NCBI RefSeq assembly: GCF_021018895.1
Contig: NC_079365.1
Location: 682,001 to 746,000 of the forward strand
Direction: 5' to 3'
DNA from: Seriola aureovittata
Lineage: Eukaryota; Chordata; Actinopteri; Carangiformes; Carangidae
Length of the DNA: 64,000 nt
The notes below the pieces were generated by a model. The model saw nothing but the letters and a program-made list of their open reading frames with translations, was not told where the DNA came from and ran no database searches. This document shows positions 58,541-64,000 of this stretch, in pieces (the stretch's first letter is position 1; each line of letters begins with the position of its first letter). Made by a program: the position numbers and the translations under genes.

Positions 58541-58945
58541 CAACAACACACACACACACATCAAAAGACACAAACTCCATCACCACCATATAGATATTAA
58601 CTGTATAAGTGTCTCAACCTGGTGACACAAGCGTTTTGGAGGCTCTATGGTAGACAGCTCTTCTGCCATACACAACAATACACACACACACACACATTGA
58701 CAGACACACACAAACACCATCTTACTTATTATATTCACCTTCAAAATAAGAGTCTCAACCAGGTAAAAAGAATTTACTGGAGGTTTTGTTGGGCAGCTCT
58801 ATCGCTACACGCACACACACATATATACAGTATATTGACAGTAACACACAAACACCATCTCCACGATTTGGATAAAAAATAAAAGTCTCAAAATGGTAAG
58901 GTTTTTGTACAAAACCTTATGCAATTTATACTGCCAAACACAGAA
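58541..58945. repeat. tandem repeat, three units of about 130 bp
   Basis: Units start near 58541, 58671 and 58805. Each has a CA-rich start, then ACAAAC(A/T)CCATC, then (A/G)T(A/G)AGTGTCTCAACC-like text, then TGGAGG...TGG. and a GCAGCTCT...GCCA-type end. Flanking phrases at 58366-58530 and 59040-59190 share TACATGTCTT.CTAT and CAAA.GGCTTTTTGA, so the whole block seems built of two alternating repeats. Confidence 0.6.
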
Positions 58946-59190
58946 GCACAGACACTTTCAAAAAAGAGTAAGAGGTAAGGTAGGTCATAAAAGTTCAATC
59001 TTAGAAGCTATTATATATATAGCTTTATTGCAGACCAACTTCTGTAAGGGTATGTACATGTGTGTATACATGTCTTGCTATGGTTGTGGGGACAAATTTG
59101 GGTTTGAAACCATCAGTGTGAGGTTATTTTGGCCAGGCGTGACAGCTTCAAAAGGCTTTTTGAGGGACACCTGCAGTGACTGAGGTCAGT

Positions 59191-60590
59191 GTCAGGACAA
59201 GTCAACATGACACAACATGAATGAAACTGAGAGTAACGTCCTTTTTACAGATTGAAACGTGAGGAGTGAAGTACACGCGCCAAGCAGCAGGCACATTAAA
59301 AATGTTAATTAACATTCCAACTATAGCAGCTAGTGGAGCTACGAGAGCAGCTGCCACGAGAACTTGTTTGCAAAATAAACAGGTGAATTAGAGAGTTGTT
59401 GTGAGATTATTTCATTCATCCAGTGTTTGTACTTTGTTAATGAATAAAAATCACTTCCTGTCCTGCTCCACCCAGTTATAAGCTGTTCTTGATGCATTCT
59501 TGGTTTTCACAGCACCTCAGTCTAACTAATTTAGACTAACCCAAGTGGCTGCTTCTTGACTTAATCCAAGAGGTTAGGTGGTGTAAAATTGCAGGAAATC
59601 TGTTATAAATTACAATTATGTACCCCACCAATTATGTACCTTTCCAGGTTTGCTTGCCCATTTAAAAAAAAAAAACAGACGTTCATTTAAATGAATTGTA
59701 ACCCTAATAACCTTGTGCCTAGTAACATCTTTGATGATGTCCTAGTATTTAGCAAGTATGATGTAGAGTTGACGTTTGTGGCAGTTTGTAAAGTCTGTTC
59801 ATCAGTCTAAGTTCGGAAATGGGAAAGTGCAGTTTAAGATGTGGTTGGAGCCAACAGGAGACCCCCTGTCTATTTTTTTGCAGTAGAGCTAGACTTTTAG
59901 GCTGTTCCCCAGTAACTGAAGTAAGAGAAGAAAGTCATTGTGCATAGTGATAAAGTCTGCACTACAAAACACTAAAAACAGATGTTATTTTACCTCTGCC
60001 AATCTAAAAATTGATAGGATTTAGAAAATGTTTAGCAGTAGTAAAGCAGTAATAACAAAAGATAGTTATTTCTACCAAAATGCTAAATTAATGGCGTGGC
60101 TCTTTAATACTGCTGCTGCAGGTGTTTAGATCTTTAACTGCTGCATCTATTTTTGTCGACTATGAACTGTTGAACTTCCATGACTAGCATAGACAGAATT
60201 TTCTACGCTGCCTCTACTGCCTCTATTTTAAATCATTGTTTACAGAAGAACCAAAATAAAAGTCTGAGTAAAAGAAGTCATTTCGAAATTGTTCGGTCTT
60301 AATTTTCATTCAATGCGGTCTTAAAAAGGTCTTACAAAGCATTCTATTTGATTTTTAAAATAGTGCAGGAGCCCTGCATTGGAAGGACTGCACACTGGGT
60401 GACCCTAGTCTCTCCCTTATGTTTTGACCCACCACGGCTGACCAGGGAACACAATGTGCTGAAACTCTCCACAAGACTATGCTTAGGTCTGAAACTCTCT
60501 CTTTGCTCCATACTGGTTTGTCACTTGCTGCCTTTCATTCAGTAGCCAAACAACTTACACCTCTCTACAAAGGTAGCTTCCAGCTCAACC
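59191..60590. other. intergenic DNA, nothing recognised
   Basis: AT-rich sequence with no protein-like frame before the transposase relic. Confidence 0.4.
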
Positions 60591-60905
60591 CAACAGACTT
60601 TCATGAAGTTGAGGCTTACTCTCCTCCAGGATGACTTGGCTGAAAGATTTCCTGTGTCCCAGAGCGTTGTTAGCCCAGTGCTGAGCTACTGGCCAATACC
60701 AAACAAGGAGCACAGCTCTCTGAGGAAGACACCAACAGCACAAGGAGAATTGCTTATGTGAGAGTTCACATGGAGAAGGTCATGTGCAGACTAAAGCACT
60801 CAGAATTATTTCCCAGGTAGTGCCAATAAACCTTGCACCAAAACTTGAAAAATGCTTAGAATTTGTGTCGCCCTGTGTAACTTGCGAGGTGACATGATAC
60901 ACGAA
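60591..60905 (+). pseudogene. DDE_Tnp_4-type transposase relic (Harbinger/ISL2EU-like)
   Basis: The plus-strand pieces FMKLRLTLLQDDLAERF followed by VSQSVV and VLSYWP (60600-60695) form the helix-turn-helix of this family. After a large internal deletion the end of the catalytic domain appears as RRIAYVRVHMEKVMCRLKHS (about 60745-60810), then VVPINLAPKLEKCL and VTCEVT. Frames differ and the core Asp residues are gone. The superfamily is by resemblance only. Confidence 0.55.
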
Positions 60906-61440
60906 GAGTATGATGCTGAGAGTTGTCAACAGAGTGGACAGTTTTGCCAAGAATAGCCAGCTGAAGAAAATGTTTACTTGCTAGCCTATGTACAAGTTAA
61001 ATATTTATGTTTTTACTCATTTAAAAAATTATTTATTTTTAATTTGTCACCTTTCTGTGGAATGTTATTATGAAAGAGAATTTGGTTGCTTATAGCATAA
61101 TAACATCTGATTTAATGTGATTTTGAGTATATTCATATGTGTATATAAATATGTAATTTACCACAGCTGTAAGGTGCTTGAAAGGCTTGAAAACGCACCT
61201 TGAAAGTGCATGAAAAGTGCTTGAATTTATCCTTGGAAAGGTGTTAGAACCCCGACTATAGTTTCTATCTAGGCTGAATCTGAATATGAGAGAGACATCA
61301 ATTTTTAATGAGAGGAACAGCGCTATAATACACTAAACAATATAGGCATTTCTGTCACGTAATTCAATAATAAAAAATATTCACTGAACATGTGTTGTAA
61401 TCCAGTTCAAATCAGACAGCTCCACTTGATTAAGATCCTT
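60906..61440. other. intergenic DNA, nothing recognised
   Basis: No feature found. Confidence 0.4.
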
Positions 61441-61600
61441 TTATTGTTATTATTATTTTTGGGGCATTTCTTTTGCCTTTATCCAGATAGCTACAGTGAG
61501 AGAGAGACAGGAAAGTAATGGAGAGAGAGAGGGATGCCATGGGTCGGACTTGAACCCGTGGCCGCTGTGGTAAGGACTAAGCCTTTGTGGTTTGCACAAA
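61441..61600 (-). mobile_element. tRNA-derived SINE fragment
   Basis: On the minus strand CGGGTTCAAGTCCGACCC is a near-consensus RNA polymerase III B box. It is followed by a body with TCTCTCTCTC and TGTCTCTCTCTC, then GGCAAAAGAAATGCCCC and an AATAATAATAACAATA tail at 61441. The A box end is missing or diverged, so this is a SINE and not a tRNA gene. Confidence 0.6.
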
Positions 61601-62214
61601 CAGCCAATGAGGATTACTTCTCCAAGTGTGTGGCACACATTCAGAGACAGTGTGAAAAGCTCGCAGCTATCTATCAGCGCACAGAGCAAGGATCTGTGAG
61701 AGAACAACTGACTAAAACAGGTCAGCGAAGCAGGTCTAGACTTACTCTTTACAGTATTGTTTACTGAGACCTAACATTCCCCCATGAGCAAACACTGGGC
61801 GACAGTGGCCTGGAAAAACTCCCTCTGCCTGACCAGTTGGATGTCCTCCAGGTAAAGAGATGGTGTTTGCTCTGCAGCCTCTGATCCAGATGTTCATGTG
61901 CTTCCTGCAGCTATTCCTGTAAATGTCTCCTCTCACTGTAGTGACTATGCTGGATCCTTTCGAAATAATCAATCTTGTCTGTAGACAGTGATGTTGGTAG
62001 GCTATACTGGTATTTCTATCCACCAGGACTTTCTCGTCGTCTACTATAGGGCTTCTTTTCAGGTTGAGGATTCTGTCCCTTATTTTTCTGGACTCTTCTA
62101 TATCAGACATGCACACCTCCTCTATATGTGTCAAACAGCAGAATATTCTTGGTTGGATGTTTGTTTTGCATGCTTATTAATTGCGATTGGGATTGTTTTG
62201 AACTATTTTTAGAT
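61601..62214. other. intergenic DNA, nothing recognised
   Basis: A frame at 61600-61767 (plus) has a charged helical look but no recognised family. Confidence 0.3.
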
Positions 62215-62311
62215 GGGATACTTTTGTTGTTTTGGATTTTTTCTGCCATAGTGTCTTGGTTTGACATTTGCTAATCACCCTTGCCTCCCTTGTGTCTATT
62301 TAGTCTCTGTG

Positions 62312-62930
62312 TGTCATGGTTTGTCCTCCATACATACCTGCCTTCAGTAGTTCTTCACTCACCACTCCCTTGCTCACCCCAGCTGCCAACCACATCCACC
62401 TCGTCAGTCACTCCATTCACCTGTTCACTCAGCTGCAGCTCATCAGCAATCAAGCCTGGTTAAAAGCCCCACTCTCCTCCACACTCACTGCCAGATTGTT
62501 CTTTGTCCCCATGCAAGACTCTCCAGCGATTACCCTTCGACTGATCTCCCGGTTCCGACCCTGCCTGCTCCCGACCTACCCGCCTTGTCTCTGCCCTGGT
62601 AAATACTTCAGCCCTTCTGTTTTTGACCACGAATCTGCCTTGCCCCTTCCTGGTCTTCGTCTGCCTGTTCTCGGGGCTGCTCTGAGTCCTCCGCCTCCAC
62701 TGTTGCAGCGTGAGAACTTTCCTGCTGGTTCTTCGGTCCTCTGCCTCGTACGGCTGCCTCATCAACAGCTTCATTCCGGGCCCTTGGATTTTCCCCAAGC
62801 CCATCAAAGACTGCCGTTCCCCTTAGAACTGAACTGTGCTTATTTACCTGCTTCTGCTGACAATTAAAGTGATTTCCAATACATCGGTTCTTGTCGGTGC
62901 TGCTTTTGGGTCCAAACCTCACCCGTTACA
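62312..62930 (+). mobile_element. solo LTR, copy 2 of the 499-1117 family
   Basis: 619 bp, TGTCATGG...CCGTTACA, with a perfect 5-bp target duplication CTGTG (62307-62311 and 62931-62935). Roughly 98.7% identical to copy 1 by eye, with no length change. Different target sites show two independent insertions. Confidence 0.88.
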
Positions 62931-62969
62931 CTGTGTTCCCCTTTGTCTGTGTCACTTCATCTGTTCGAG

Positions 62970-63110
62970 TCCCCCGTGCTTCTGTTTTTGTTTAAACCCC
63001 TTTGTGTGTCCTCATGCTTCTGCTACCTGTTCATGTCCCCTGTGTTACTGGTTTAAGTTCCTTGTGTTACCTCGTGCTTCTGGTTCCTGTTTGAAGTCCC
63101 CTCTGTTTCC
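62970..63110. repeat. degenerate minisatellite, unit about 30-38 bp
   Basis: GTGCTTCTG or GTGTTACTG recurs at about 62976, 63014, 63042 and 63074, each followed by a GTT and GTCCC-type phrase. Confidence 0.45.
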
Positions 63111-63443
63111 AGCTGACTCCTTATTCTGGTTCCCAGTCAGTGGACCGGCTGACTCCTGTTCCTCGAATCTTGTCGTCAGTTTTTCACAAGATAATTCTCC
63201 TTTGAATTGTCCTATCATTATGTCTAATTGCTTCGTTTTTCACTGTAATAGTGTCTTTTAATTTGGACATTGTCTCATTCAGATTGTGCTCCTTCCTCTC
63301 TTGCTGTCTTATAGTTGTAGCCTGTTCCATTATTTGGTTTTGCAGGTATTTGTATGTTGACTTTATAAATTCTTCCCTCTTTTTCAGAAAAAATCGGATC
63401 TTTCATGTCTTTATTGAACACACTCATTCAACATTCAAAATGG

Positions 63444-64000
63444 CAGTGGAAAAAGTAAGTGAACCCTTAGAATTAATAACTGGTTGACCCCCCCTTAGCA
63501 GCAATAACCTCAACCAGGCGTTTCCTGTAGCTCTGGATCAGAACTGCACATCGTCGAGGAGGAATTTTTGCCCGTTCTTCCTGACAGAACTGCTTAAGCT
63601 CTGCCATATTCTTTGGACGTCTCATGTGTCTGGCTCTCTTCAAGTCAATCCATAGCATTTCTATTGGGTTGAGATCTGGGCTCTGACTTGGCCACTCCAA
63701 AATGTGGATTTTATTTTCTGGAACTATTCTGTTGTGGACTTGCTCCAGTGTTTTGGGTCATTGTCCTGTTGCATCACCCACTTTCTAGAGAGTTTCAGCT
63801 GATGTACAGACATTCTCAGATTATCCTGAAGAATTCTCTGATAAACTTGGGAATTCATCTTCCCCTCAATGATTGCAGGCTGGCCAGGCCCTGATGCAGC
63901 AAATCATGAGGTTTCTTCCACCATACTTTACGGTTGGGGGTGATGTTTTCATGAATATATGCTGTGCCCTTTCTACGCCAGATGTAGTGCTGGGGGTTTT
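63444..64000 (-). mobile_element. Tc1-like DNA transposon, element 4, runs off the window
   Basis: The left end is CAGTGGAAAAAGTAAGTGAACCC. The expected TA is not seen (flank GG). The transposase C-terminus lies just inside on the minus strand. The other end is beyond 64000. Confidence 0.8.
63473..64000 (-). pseudogene. Tc1-like transposase C-terminal part, partial
   Basis: The minus-strand frame 63700-63473 has [20 protein letters not shown] with the catalytic Glu and ends IAAKGGSTSY. Upstream, in another frame with a stop, lies [11 protein letters not shown] with the second Asp. So the copy is broken, and the N-terminal part is outside the window. Confidence 0.82.

Larger units (their letters stand above)
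62215..63200 (+). repeat. older LTR-like sequence hosting the solo LTR copy 2
   Basis: The sequence before 62311 (CTAATCACCCTTGCCTCCC, TTTAGTCTCTGTG) and after 62931 (TTCCCCTTTGTCTGTGTCAC, then repeated GTGCTTCTG..TCCTGTT phrases) reads like the pyrimidine-rich U3 part of fish LTRs, interrupted by the solo LTR at 62312-62930. Borders were not found. Confidence 0.4.

Noticed and set aside
58541..58945. CRISPR-like array
   Set aside because: Units are long, diverged and contiguous, with no constant short repeat and unique spacers, and the genome is vertebrate.
61545..61600. Possible tRNA gene
   Set aside because: Only a B box is clear; the acceptor stem and A box cannot be drawn and a SINE-type tail follows.

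Overview
The window is vertebrate genomic DNA, almost certainly from a teleost fish and probably a percomorph. The evidence is one spliced vertebrate gene (arfrp1), part of a vertebrate-type chitinase gene, long CA/GT microsatellites, and a mix of transposon families typical of fish: Tc1-like DNA transposons, an IS630-like element, piggyBac, BEL/Pao, L2 and Rex1 LINEs, DIRS and gypsy-type solo LTRs. There are no operons, CRISPR arrays or bacterial features.

Layout, left to right. 0-8 kb is gene-poor, with two solo LTRs that have perfect 5-bp target duplications and an old LINE scrap. 8.3-17.4 kb holds a decayed multi-exon gene encoding a protein with two zinc-finger-like motifs and a tyrosine-recombinase-like C-terminal part (Crypton-like by inference). 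A tandem duplication lies at its 5' end, and one copy of it carries a piggyBac-type hairpin MITE while the other keeps the empty TTAA site. One intron of this pseudogene contains a complete IS630/Tc1-type transposon with perfect 23-bp terminal inverted repeats, TA target duplications and an uninterrupted three-exon transposase of 419 aa. 19-32 kb is a nest: a BEL/Pao retrotransposon (minus strand) is interrupted by a Tc1 element, by a nearly full-length L2 LINE that is itself split by a piggyBac element, and by a 1.4-kb LTR-like insertion.

35.6-44.5 kb is arfrp1 on the minus strand. Its seven coding exons join to a 201-codon GTPase, and a Tc1 element sits in its sixth intron. This is the only clearly functional cellular gene in the window. 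45.6-47.4 kb holds two Rex1 LINE copies joined head to head. 48.5-49.4 kb holds three exons of a GH18 chitinase with a damaged core motif and no downstream exons, so it is probably a truncated pseudogene. 49.9-53.9 kb is a broken DIRS element containing a Rex1-like relic and an unexplained direct duplication. 54.8-64 kb has another solo LTR, two more Tc1 elements (the last runs off the window), a tandem ~130-bp repeat, a DDE_Tnp_4 transposase relic, a tRNA-derived SINE head and a second copy of the first solo LTR.

The genes do not form a pathway. The story is repeated transposon insertion and decay around one conserved Golgi GTPase gene. The most notable item is the apparently intact IS630-like transposon at 13.6-15.9 kb. 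I found no clear evidence of a wholly new cellular system.
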